From positions 99,775 to 163,774 of the forward strand of contig NZ_JAHKQD010000039.1 of NCBI RefSeq assembly GCF_018860915.1: a DNA stretch of 64,000 bases. The letters run 5' to 3'. This document shows, in pieces, positions 1 to 7,712 of this stretch; within the stretch, counting starts at the first letter, position 1; the number at the start of each line of letters is the position of its first letter. The translations under genes were made by a program, and so were the position numbers. The notes under the pieces were generated by a model. The model made no database searches and had not been told where the DNA came from. It was given only the letters and a program-made list of their open reading frames with translations. Source of the stretch: Colwellia sp. C2M11 (GTDB lineage: Bacteria > Pseudomonadota > Gammaproteobacteria > Enterobacterales > Alteromonadaceae).

Positions 1-1
1 C

Positions 2-1264
2 ATTACTCCTGTCATATCAAATGAAATACAATCTAAAATACATCAATATTGCACTAATAACTTTAATTCATCATATGTATTTAATTTAGAACGTTCAGCG
101 AATGTTGGATCTTTTGCAGCAAGTACAGGTGGTAAAATAAAATTATTTAAATCGCTACCGAAAGCTCTTAATAGTCCCCATACTCGACAAGATGTTTTTT
201 GGAAAAAGAATGAATTGCTGAATATTTTGATTAAATATCAAAGTATGAATAATGCTCTCATGACGAGTAATGAAAAGTCACTATTAAAAAAGGAATACTT
301 TAAGTCCCTTGTGAATAATATTGCATATTGGAAAATTCGCAATATTAAGGACAAAAATGAGCTTAATGTTGATGGACTCACCAAACTATTAAATTTAGAT
401 TTAAGCCGCCATAAAGAGCTTTCTAAGTTCTCCTATGAGCCTAAGTACAGCAAATTATTTAAAGAAGTTATTCAGCACATTATTAATAACGAAGATAAAG
501 AAGATAATCTGATTGAAATAAGTGATTGTAATGAGTCCTTTATAGTCATTCCTAATTTAAGAGTTAACGATGCTAATGCCATGAGTACAGGCTGTACTGT
601 TGGTATACCATCACTTATCGGTATATGGGGTTTTATTCATAAATTTGAACGTAATATCAACCAACTTAATAACTCAAAAATTAAATTCGATAGTTTTGCT
701 CTTTGTATTCACCATTTCGGTTTATCAAAACGAACGCCTTCTAAAGAACTCTATCTTCGAGATAAACAGAAAGTAGTAGCTCCTGGTTTAATTGATAGTG
801 TTGAATGTGATTTATCAATAAGTTTAGTACTTCGGGTTACCAGTGAAGAAGAATTCGATTCAAGTACTTTACAAAATGCTCTACCAACTCATCTATGCGG
901 AGGTAGTGTGCATATAACCTTAAAAGATTTACCTAATTTTACTCATGTTAAAAACTTTGATGATTCTACAAAATTGATAGAAGATCATCATGGAAAATGG
1001 CTCGTTCCTCAGTTTTATGAGAAAGGCTTATTAAGTGAGTTTTTAGAAGGTTTTAAAGTAGAAAAATTTGTTTTGGTAAATACAGGTTATATTTTTTTAG
1101 AAAAACCAAATTTCAAACAAGGGGTTTTAGGTGATCTCAAGCATACATTTGCTGAAAGTTTTTTAAACTATGCATGTTTAGTAAAACATACTTTGAATCA
1201 AAGTCATGCGAAATTGTTTTGGTCATATAAATTTTCAGAGCAAAGTGTTTTTTTAACAAGTTAA
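2..1264 (+). CDS. cas8f: Cas8f/Cas5f fusion protein, C-terminal part (partial)
   Basis: The reading frame is open from the window edge to the TAA at 1262-1264, giving about 420 residues. The gene therefore starts outside the window, and the ATG-like codon at 215 is internal. I call it the Cas8f-Cas5f fusion of a type I-F3 Cascade mainly from position: it directly precedes cas7f and cas6f in the order expected for tniQ-cas8-cas7-cas6. The length fits a fusion of roughly 650 residues. In this family the protein recognises the PAM and the 5' handle of the crRNA and contacts TniQ indirectly through Cascade. No catalytic motif is expected or seen. The stop is 14 bp before cas7f, so the genes are co-transcribed. 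Confidence 0.85.
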   Translation: MTPVISNEIQSKIHQYCTNNFNSSYVFNLERSANVGSFAASTGGKIKLFKSLPKALNSPHTRQDVFWKKNELLNILIKYQSMNNALMTSNEKSLLKKEYFKSLVNNIAYWKIRNIKDKNELNVDGLTKLLNLDLSRHKELSKFSYEPKYSKLFKEVIQHIINNEDKEDNLIEISDCNESFIVIPNLRVNDANAMSTGCTVGIPSLIGIWGFIHKFERNINQLNNSKIKFDSFALCIHHFGLSKRTPSKELYLRDKQKVVAPGLIDSVECDLSISLVLRVTSEEEFDSSTLQNALPTHLCGGSVHITLKDLPNFTHVKNFDDSTKLIEDHHGKWLVPQFYEKGLLSEFLEGFKVEKFVLVNTGYIFLEKPNFKQGVLGDLKHTFAESFLNYACLVKHTLNQSHAKLFWSYKFSEQSVFLTS

Positions 1265-1278
1265 CGGGGGAAGTCATA

Positions 1279-2295
1279 TTGATATTACCAAGTAAATTAA
1301 CGTATACACGCTCCATTTCGCCAAGTATAGGAGTATTCCTATCGGTTGATTCAGATCGTAATATTACTCCATTAAATATTCAAACAGTAAAAGTATTGGG
1401 GCAAAAATCAAACGCTTCTGAGGCTTTTGATAAGAAAGCTGTTATCAAAAAAAGTACTACGCACGCTAAACTAGCGGAAGGAAATCCGCATACTGTAGAG
1501 TATTGTCACGTACCTTATGAATGTAAAACCTTGCTGTGTAAGTTTTCATTACGAGTAAATTCTAACTCATTTAAACCTTCAAATTGCAATGATATGGAGG
1601 TGATTTCATCACTACGATTATTCTCTGAGATATATAAAAAACACGATGGGTATAAATATTTAGCTCAACGCTATTTAGATAACTTATTCAAAGGCGTATG
1701 GCTTTGGAGGAATTCAGACGCGGTAAATATTAATATAAAAATTACTACTCAAAGAAACCTTGAAGTTACGTCAGAAAATATCACCATGAATAGATATGAA
1801 GAAAGCTTTCCTACTAATTTAAAAGGTTATAACGAATTAGTTGATCAATTTACGCTAGCGCTTTGTGATCCTAAATTTTGTTTATTTGCTGAAGTTGAAG
1901 CTGAAATCACGCCTTCATTTATGCAAGAAATTTATCCAAGCCAAGCATTTACTGAGAAAGATTCAGATATAGGGCGAGTTTATCAAGATACAAAAATTAA
2001 TGAGAAGCGAACCGCGATCTTAGGTTCTTATAAAATAGGAGCTGCTTTAGCGTTAATTGATGATTGGTATCCTGATAGTGATGAGAGTATAAGAATTGGC
2101 GCATTTGGAGTGATAAAAGCATCAAACACAAGTGTTAGACACCCCGATTCAAAATTAGATTTTTATTCTCTATTGATGGACATTGAGAATATTACTTCAG
2201 AACTTGCAGATAAAAAGAATATTCAATCAATGAATAAAGCCCACTTTGTGGCTGCAAACCTTATAAAAGGCGGTTTATTTCAGCTAGGGAGATAA
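1279..2295 (+). CDS. cas7f: Cas7f (Csy3) Cascade backbone protein
   Basis: This 338-residue protein begins with LPSKLTYTRSISPS, the characteristic start of Csy3/Cas7f, and has the usual family length. Several copies polymerise along the 32-nt spacer of the crRNA to form the Cascade backbone. In I-F3 transposons the PAM-distal copies also anchor TniQ. The start is TTG at 1279, supported by a strong GGGGGAAG ribosome-binding stretch just upstream; no ATG is available near it. The TAA stop shares its last base with the ATG of cas6f (TAATG), showing translational coupling. Confidence 0.92.
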   Translation: MILPSKLTYTRSISPSIGVFLSVDSDRNITPLNIQTVKVLGQKSNASEAFDKKAVIKKSTTHAKLAEGNPHTVEYCHVPYECKTLLCKFSLRVNSNSFKPSNCNDMEVISSLRLFSEIYKKHDGYKYLAQRYLDNLFKGVWLWRNSDAVNINIKITTQRNLEVTSENITMNRYEESFPTNLKGYNELVDQFTLALCDPKFCLFAEVEAEITPSFMQEIYPSQAFTEKDSDIGRVYQDTKINEKRTAILGSYKIGAALALIDDWYPDSDESIRIGAFGVIKASNTSVRHPDSKLDFYSLLMDIENITSELADKKNIQSMNKAHFVAANLIKGGLFQLGR

Positions 2296-2906
2296 TGATG
2301 AAAAGGTTTTATTTTACCGTCTCTTTCTTAGGAGAAGATATTAATGAATCGTTTCTTGTTGGTCGATGTTTAAAGGTTCTACATGGTTTTTACCATAGGC
2401 AAGGTATTCATGATATAGGCGTCTCATTTCCTGATTGGAGTAATATTTCAATTGGTAAGCGTTTAGCCTTTGTTTCTACTAATGAAAGTTCTTTGAAGTT
2501 TCTCCAAACGCAAAAATACTTTGTTGAAATGGCTGAAATGAATTACTTTTTAATAAATAAAGTTGGGGAATGTATTTTAGATTCGAAAAATTCAGCTGTA
2601 TTTAGTCGTAATCAGAAAGTCGCTGATTTAACTGTTACAGCTCAGAAACGAAAATTGAACAGGTTAATAAAACGTGCACAACAAAGAGGAGAAGTTTATA
2701 AACCTAAAGGTAATGAAGCTTCAGAATTAATCATTCCTTTTTGTCATGAAATCCCAATGAATAGTCATGAAAACAAAAATGATTTTGCATTAAATATTGA
2801 AAAAAAAGTATACAGTGATGCAAATACTAATATATTTAATTCTTATGGATTATCAACTAATCTAAAAAGTACTAATCCAGTACCTATTATTTTTGATGAG
2901 TTATAA
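2295..2906 (+). CDS. cas6f: Cas6f (Csy4) CRISPR RNA endonuclease
   Basis: This Csy4-type protein of about 203 residues cuts the pre-crRNA at the repeat hairpin and stays bound to the 3' stem-loop. The C-terminal NSYGLSTNL...VPIIF block is typical of the family. Two ATG codons follow each other at 2295 and 2298. With the second one the histidine of the VLHGFYH stretch becomes residue 29, the position of the catalytic His in Pseudomonas Csy4, though either start is possible. It is the last cas gene. The array it should process begins 105 bp downstream and carries a matching CTGCCGCATAGGCAG hairpin. Confidence 0.93.
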   Translation: MMKRFYFTVSFLGEDINESFLVGRCLKVLHGFYHRQGIHDIGVSFPDWSNISIGKRLAFVSTNESSLKFLQTQKYFVEMAEMNYFLINKVGECILDSKNSAVFSRNQKVADLTVTAQKRKLNRLIKRAQQRGEVYKPKGNEASELIIPFCHEIPMNSHENKNDFALNIEKKVYSDANTNIFNSYGLSTNLKSTNPVPIIFDEL

Positions 2907-3010
2907 ATAATTGATATAAAAATGAAAAACACGTAGGTAAGTTTTTAGGTGTTTTAAAGGTAAGTAATAGAACTCTTTATTAATCAAGGAGGTTGATAGT
3001 TTCAAGGATA
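2907..3010 (+). promoter_or_regulatory. CRISPR leader region
   Basis: This AT-rich 104-bp segment between the cas6f stop and the first repeat holds no gene. Its position and the repeat orientation make it the leader and probable promoter of the array. It includes an AAGGAGG run near 2989, but the frame behind it closes inside the first repeat, so I do not read it as a gene. Leader function is inferred from position only. Confidence 0.5.
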
Positions 3011-3338
3011 GTGCTCTGCCGCATAGGCAGCTGATAATGTACAGTCAAAACTTGGTACCAGAATTCGGTTGTGCTCTGCCGCATAGGCAGCTGATAATTT
3101 TCTGCAACAAATTCGTCTATTTTTTCCTTGGTGCTCTGCCGCATAGGCAGCTGATAATATTAATAGTATGATTACCGATAACTATTTTTTGTGCTCTGCC
3201 GCATAGGCAGCTGATAATATTAGATAAGAAGTAATAACGACTATTTTTAGGTGCTCTGCCGCATAGGCAGCTGATAATTGAAAATAAAGAAGAAGCTCGT
3301 TTTGTGGTTGGTGCTCTGCCGCATAGGCAGCTGATAAA
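3011..3338 (+). CRISPR. Type I-F CRISPR array, 6 repeats, 5 spacers
   Basis: Six 28-bp repeats start at 3011, 3071, 3131, 3191, 3251 and 3311, separated by five spacers of exactly 32 bp (3039-3070, 3099-3130, 3159-3190, 3219-3250, 3279-3310). The repeat starts GTGCTCTGCCGCATAGGCAG, and CTGCC/GGCAG form the stem recognised by Cas6f. This orientation puts the crRNA on the plus strand, the same as the cas genes. The first five repeats are identical and the sixth differs only in its last base (T to A), as expected for the leader-distal end. Spacers 3 and 4 share ACTATTTTT near their 3' ends. I found no spacer matching ffs or any other sequence in the window, and the targets are unknown. Confidence 0.98.
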
Positions 3339-3413
3339 ATTGATGGAATAGAAAAATAGAAGGAAATGTACATCGTACTCATAACACAACACTGCTAACG
3401 CACGATTTTTAAC

Positions 3414-3463
3414 AAAGCAGATCCAATTTAATTGTGAGTTTAACATTATAAATAATCTGCTTT
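3414..3463. terminator. Inverted repeat after the CRISPR array, possible terminator
   Basis: AAAGCAGAT (3414-3422) and ATCTGCTTT (3455-3463) form a perfect 9-bp inverted repeat and are followed on the plus strand by a run of T to 3465. The 32-nt loop is long for a simple intrinsic terminator. The place, about 75 bp after the last repeat, suits the end of the pre-crRNA. It could instead be a binding site or a relic. Confidence 0.3.
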
Positions 3464-3580
3464 TTCACCATTGAGATCATACAACTAAGTTTAATTGATA
3501 ACTAGTCAGCCTAGTTCAAACCTCAACTATATGGTTTATTATAAATACAATATTAACTGGAATATGGGTTGTCTAATATT

Positions 3581-3744
3581 ATGGAGTATTACTTAGATGT
3601 ATCTAAAAGCATTGAGGATAAATTTCCCGACTGTTTTGATGAACTTCGGAAATAAAAACGTTAGCGGTAACTCATGTTATAAGTAAGCAAGTCGAACCAG
3701 AACAGAAAGCTGCCTTAGTGAAGTTTTTGCAGGAATTTACTTGA
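3581..3744 (+). pseudogene. Degraded coding remnant of unknown origin
   Basis: The gene-free stretch 3339-3889 contains two short open frames that read like protein. The first, at 3581-3655, translates to MEYYLDVSKSIEDKFPDCF and five more residues. The second, at 3661-3744, is in another frame and ends KAALVKFLQEFT. A frameshift near 3656-3660 could join them into one small protein of about 50 residues. No ribosome-binding site is evident and I do not recognise the family. It may be the relic of a small cargo gene, or chance. Confidence 0.22.
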
Positions 3745-3889
3745 AGGCGTTCATTCCTCTCTGTTTCTCAGATTTAGTTAAGGTTCATTACTCAAGCACC
3801 TATCAATCACTGGAACATAGTATAGTGCCTGTATATAAATTAATGCGAACTACTATCCAATAAAATAATTTCAATTATTGGAAATTCAA

Positions 3890-5185
3890 CTACAAAGAGT
3901 GTAAACCGTATTTCTTTTCTCTCATTTCAAACGCATATCCACCACCTTCTAAAATATTACAAATCTGAGAACGAATACTATCAGTATCGGAAACTAAGTC
4001 ATCCTCAACAGCTCCCGAATGATAGCTCAGAATTTCATTGTCATTATGTGCAACTATTACCTGTTCCGCATCACTGTTTACTACCAGGTTAGCATTGTGT
4101 GTAACAACAATTACTTGTCTATATTTTTTTATCTTTCTAAATAAAGGCACTAGATTGTGCATTATAAAATCATTATCTAAATCGTCTTCTGGCTGATCAA
4201 AAATGAAAGGAGAACCGAAAGGATCTGTTGCTAATTTTAAGCAAACATAAAATGTCCCTCGTTGGCCAACTGATAATTTATCGACAGTTTTGTTTTTATA
4301 TCGAAATTCAGCATTGACATACAAAAAAGATTTAATAGATTGCGGAGTAAATAGATAATCAAGTAAATCAAACCTACCAGACTGATTAAAGTATTCATTT
4401 TTCCAACAAAAACTTTCTAAATTTATAACTTCAGTATTAGAAATAGTTATAATGTCCAAGTTAGAAATCAAATTGAAAAAATCAGACGGTGTATTAATAG
4501 GAAAAACTTCCTTTAGCCTACTCATTGTACTTTGTGCGTTAGTCTCCCTAAACTTTCCTTTATTAAGGCATTCTAAAAGACCATTAAAAAATCTTTCAAC
4601 ATCAAAGAAAATATTACCGTATATTGAAATATCCATTAGGATATCTCTTACAAGTAAGTTTTGCTCATTGTTCCAAGTGATTTTTTCTGCTGACAGTGAT
4701 TGATATGCTTGATTAATTTCTCGTTCTTCGTTTTCTAAAAACAACTTGTATTCGTTTGCAACTTCACTTCTTTTAACTACGTCAGCTTGATACTCTGAAG
4801 TTTTATTTTTAATTTCTGCTAACTTAGCGTTAGCTGAGTCAATTTGACTTTGATATTCTGTTACCTTGCTCAGTAAAGATGAAATGTCTTGATTAATACC
4901 TTGCTTTTGGAACTCGCCAACAATATTTTGGTTGTCTGTAGTCAGAACTAATATCGCCTGAAGCGTATTAATTATATTTATTTCAATAGCTTTGAGGCTT
5001 GTTTCGTAGCCTATTTCCAAAACATTAGCTGAAGTGATTTTATTCGTGTTTATATTGATAATTTGAATATTGATTAAGGGAATTGTTTCACTTACCTGAG
5101 CTTTAAGTTGGTTGCAGCTACTAATATAAGTATTAAGTTCATATTGCCCTAAATATACTCCTGAATTTGCAAAAGCTAAGGTCGG
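3890..5185 (-). pseudogene. 5'-truncated SMC-type ATPase cargo gene (C-terminal half)
   Basis: The frame encodes the second half of an ABC/SMC-type ATPase. A coiled-coil stretch comes first, then a signature motif LSVGQRGT, Walker B FIFDQPEDDLDN, an H-loop VVTHNANLVV, and a tail ending LEGGGYAFEMREKKYGL of the kind seen in TrlF-like and related defence ATPases. No Walker A is present. The frame stays open and protein-like upstream of the possible TTG start at 5020, as far as a TAG at 5186-5188, without any ATG. The N-terminal ATPase half has therefore been lost, most likely by a deletion near 5180. A full-length version would be a plausible DNA- or tRNA-targeting defence protein. This copy is probably inactive unless it re-initiates at the TTG. 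Confidence 0.7.
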
Positions 5186-5329
5186 CTATTGGCTAAAAGA
5201 AGTCACAAGGTTATTTTCGATGCTAATGACCGCTTTATTAGTGAAGCTGACGTTAAACTAAATACCGCTAGTGTCTCCAATGCGCACAAAGTGATCTTAT
5301 TCATCAGTGGCAAACCTAATATTATTTAG
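5180..5329 (+). pseudogene. Short coding remnant next to the truncated ATPase
   Basis: The gene-free stretch 5189-5449 has one convincing protein-like frame on the plus strand, about 49 residues including SHKVIFDANDRFISEADVKL and ending KVILFISGKPNII at a TAG (5327-5329). It lacks a start codon and a ribosome-binding site, and it begins where the minus-strand ATPase frame breaks off. I read it as the 3' end of a lost gene left by the same rearrangement. The family is not recognised. From 5330 to 5449 I see no feature. Confidence 0.3.
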
Positions 5330-5449
5330 TGGTCACTGTATGCGTGATTAGGTGGCAGAGTTGAATGATAATGACTGGCACTTATGATGTAAATTGAGTG
5401 ACACAACAGATGTAATTTTCCATTTAGTAAGTTATTAATGTTAACTACA

Positions 5450-6829
5450 TTAAAATGGCGAATTAAACGTAGCGATAAGTTGTTGGCGAAAATCCCCAAC
5501 AATATCTATATAGCTGATGATTTGGCTAGTATGTTCGCTATTGTCTTTTTGATCGAAAAGTGAAATTACAGTGTCTTCAGTATCATCTCCGTATTCATTG
5601 TTATTCAATGTATGTGAGTTGTATTTTTGATTACCTGTATCAGTTGATGAGAAGTATTCATTTTTCAGAATGTTTTGATTTGGCACCTCTTGGTTAAGTC
5701 TATGTGCAAACTCGCTTAAACTAGGTTCAGAGAAGGTATAAAGCCATGCTTTTTCATTGGTTGTTTGAGTAATACGCAGAATTCTCCCTAATATTTGCCT
5801 AAAATAGAGTTCTGTTTTCACTCGGCTAAGGTGGCAGCATACTTGTAACCGAGGAATATCAGTTCCTTCAGAGATCATTCCAACACTTATGATCCAAGCT
5901 TGTTGGCTTTGTCTGTAATTGTTAATAATATCAGTTGCATTAGCTTGTTTGTGTGTAACAACAGTCGCATCTTGGTTAAAATACAACGTCATTAAATTAT
6001 AAATGTCGTTTGCATGGGTAACAGAGGAAGCAACAATTAAGCCTCCTGCATTACTGTTTGTACGCCTTATAGTTTGTAGTTTATCTATAGCGCGACCCAG
6101 AATATATTTTAATGCTGTGGTATTTTTCACTAACTCACTATAGCTAATGATATTTTTATTGAACAACTCGATAAAACTAGTGAAGGTTTGTGTATCAGAC
6201 TCTTTTTTAGTGATAACAATATTTTCATTATCAACTAATACAATATGTGGAGTTCGGCAAACCTTGTCTTTAATTGCCTGTGATAATCCATAAATATAAT
6301 CGCATTTTATTTTCCCACTTAAATCTGAATATTCAGATAGTGTTATGGGTAATGTATCTGAACGCCAAGGTGTACCAGACAGCGCAAGTGTATATGTTGC
6401 TTTATTTTTAATATATGAAAGTATGGGCTCGCCCCATGCATTGACATTCCCTTCTGAATCGCCTGCGCAATGGTGAATTTCATCGAATATAACAAGTACT
6501 TTATGGCTCGCTAATATATCCCAAAATTCTTCAGTTAAATGCAACATAGATTGATAAGTATATGATTTTCCTACTGCACCAATTACACCATCGAATCGGG
6601 CATCAAGCTCTTCACTGAACGTTGATTTAATACTATTAGCTACGTTTAAACTTGGTGAGAAACAAATAACAAAGTCTATTAATTCAAGATTTTTTAATTT
6701 TTTAGAAAGTACTGCCGCCATTCTTGTTTTACCTGCAGCAGGTGTCGCTAAACATAAAAAGTGTCTATTAGTTTTAAATTTTTCTATCGCTAAGTTTATA
6801 CATTCTTTTTGCCACTCCCTTAATTTCAT
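5450..6829 (-). CDS. SF2 DEAD/DEAH-type helicase, transposon cargo
   Basis: This 459-residue superfamily 2 helicase has motif I (ATPAAGKT, residues 28-35), motif II DEIH (116-119), motif III SGT (in ALSGTPWRS, around 152) and motif VI (QILGRILR). The N-terminal LREWQKECI resembles the Q-motif of UvrB/type I or III restriction-like helicases. No nuclease domain is apparent. Its ATG overlaps the TGA of the upstream 193-residue gene (ATGA), so the two form one operon. It sits in the cargo zone between the CRISPR array and tnsC, where defence genes are common in Tn7-like elements. A defence role is inferred and not shown. Confidence 0.8.
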   Translation of the reverse strand: MKLREWQKECINLAIEKFKTNRHFLCLATPAAGKTRMAAVLSKKLKNLELIDFVICFSPSLNVANSIKSTFSEELDARFDGVIGAVGKSYTYQSMLHLTEEFWDILASHKVLVIFDEIHHCAGDSEGNVNAWGEPILSYIKNKATYTLALSGTPWRSDTLPITLSEYSDLSGKIKCDYIYGLSQAIKDKVCRTPHIVLVDNENIVITKKESDTQTFTSFIELFNKNIISYSELVKNTTALKYILGRAIDKLQTIRRTNSNAGGLIVASSVTHANDIYNLMTLYFNQDATVVTHKQANATDIINNYRQSQQAWIISVGMISEGTDIPRLQVCCHLSRVKTELYFRQILGRILRITQTTNEKAWLYTFSEPSLSEFAHRLNQEVPNQNILKNEYFSSTDTGNQKYNSHTLNNNEYGDDTEDTVISLFDQKDNSEHTSQIISYIDIVGDFRQQLIATFNSPF

Positions 6830-7407
6830 GATTGATTACTCAATTCAACTTTCTCGATAATATTTTTTACTGCTGTTATTTTTCCTAAAAGCTGATTTGA
6901 TTTATTTCTAGCTTCTAAAAAGAGAGTTTCAAGAATGTTTTTCATTTCAGGGGCGATAGTAAAAAGCCTTTTATACTCTTGTGTTTCAGCAATACTCGAT
7001 TGAAAATCTACTTCATGTTGAGTTAATTGATTAGTTAAGCGGTTTAAAAGCTCTTCAGCTCTATCATCAGACTTTGGTGTCGGTAATTTTGGTTTAGATT
7101 CAATTGGCTTGGTATTTGATTCAACTTTAAGTTTTTTAAATTTAAACTCTACAAGTTCAAATGTTTTAGTTGATTTATACCCTAGAGATTTTGAGTTACC
7201 AAACAGCTGTTTCTCTACTATCTGATTTGTCACAAGCCTTAGTAATTGCCTATATATAACTTTAGTAAGTTCATCTGAGTTTATTTGAATATTTGTTATT
7301 AAAACAAACTTAGATTTAATCTCTTTTATAGAAAGGTAGTTACCTTTATTTTCAGTCAAAATTTGATGAATAGCTGGATTAATCGTTATTATTTTTATGT
7401 TAGGCAT
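6826..7407 (-). CDS. Hypothetical protein coupled to the cargo helicase
   Basis: I do not recognise the family of this 193-residue protein. Residues 1-90 contain a short alpha/beta, winged-helix-like segment. A proline- and lysine-rich linker follows around 95-115, and then a long amphipathic helix region (about 115-190) that looks like a coiled coil. It is the first gene of a two-gene operon with the helicase (4-bp ATGA overlap). It starts 93 bp from the divergent xre gene, with a perfect inverted repeat between them. The layout suggests a DNA-binding or adaptor partner of the helicase. It has no signal peptide or membrane segment. Confidence 0.7.
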   Translation of the reverse strand: MPNIKIITINPAIHQILTENKGNYLSIKEIKSKFVLITNIQINSDELTKVIYRQLLRLVTNQIVEKQLFGNSKSLGYKSTKTFELVEFKFKKLKVESNTKPIESKPKLPTPKSDDRAEELLNRLTNQLTQHEVDFQSSIAETQEYKRLFTIAPEMKNILETLFLEARNKSNQLLGKITAVKNIIEKVELSNQS

Positions 7408-7434
7408 CTATTTACTACTACAACTTTAAAAAGA

Positions 7435-7461
7435 GGATTATAAACCGTGGCTTTATAATCC
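7435..7461. promoter_or_regulatory. Perfect inverted repeat, probable Xre operator
   Basis: GGATTATAAA (7435-7444) and TTTATAATCC (7452-7461) form a perfect 10-bp inverted repeat with a 7-bp spacer in the 92-bp region between the minus-strand cargo operon and the plus-strand xre gene. Size and symmetry fit the operator of a small dimeric HTH regulator that controls itself and the divergent operon. I did not see the motif again near tnsA or the array. Confidence 0.55.
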
Positions 7462-7499
7462 GCAAAACAAGATAGTCTTTTATTTTAAGAATCTAATAA

Positions 7500-7706
7500 A
7501 TGAAAGACTTAGCAAAGAAATTAGGCGCTAATATAAGAGCTAAACGTAAAGAAAAAGGATTAGCACAAGACAAGTTTGCAGAATTAGCTGATCTCGATAG
7601 AAGCTATGTAGGCAGAATTGAACGTGGTGAAACAAATATTACCGTAGATAAACTTTATATTTTAACTCAAGTTCTGGGTTGTCATGCGAGAGATTTATTG
7701 CCGTAA
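7500..7706 (+). CDS. Xre-family transcriptional regulator
   Basis: A 68-residue protein consisting of one HTH_3/Cro-CI domain: LGANIRAKRKEKGLAQDKFA, then DLDRSYVGRIERGE as the recognition-helix region, then NITVDKLYIL. It has no second domain, like C-proteins of restriction systems. Xre regulators are known in I-F3 elements, where they control transposition or guide-RNA genes. Here the gene is divergent from the cargo operon and ends 6 bp from the convergent tnsC stop. The ribosome-binding site is weak, so translation may be low or leaderless-like. Confidence 0.88.
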   Translation: MKDLAKKLGANIRAKRKEKGLAQDKFAELADLDRSYVGRIERGETNITVDKLYILTQVLGCHARDLLP

Positions 7707-7712
7707 GTAATA

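Noticed and set aside
3039..3070. Partial resemblance of spacer 1 to ffs (about 10 of 17 aligned bases)
   Set aside because: The match is broken, needs a gap, and would place the protospacer about 68 bp from the insertion point, not about 48 bp; it is best explained by chance.
3339..3370. The 32 nt after the last repeat as a sixth, ffs-directed spacer
   Set aside because: It shares only GAAGGAA with ffs at the wrong position, and no seventh repeat or degenerate hairpin follows.
3117..3446. Open frames on the minus strand with a repeated SCLCGRAP-like peptide
   Set aside because: They are the translation of the CRISPR repeats, which recur every 60 bp and so stay in frame; they are not a repeat protein.
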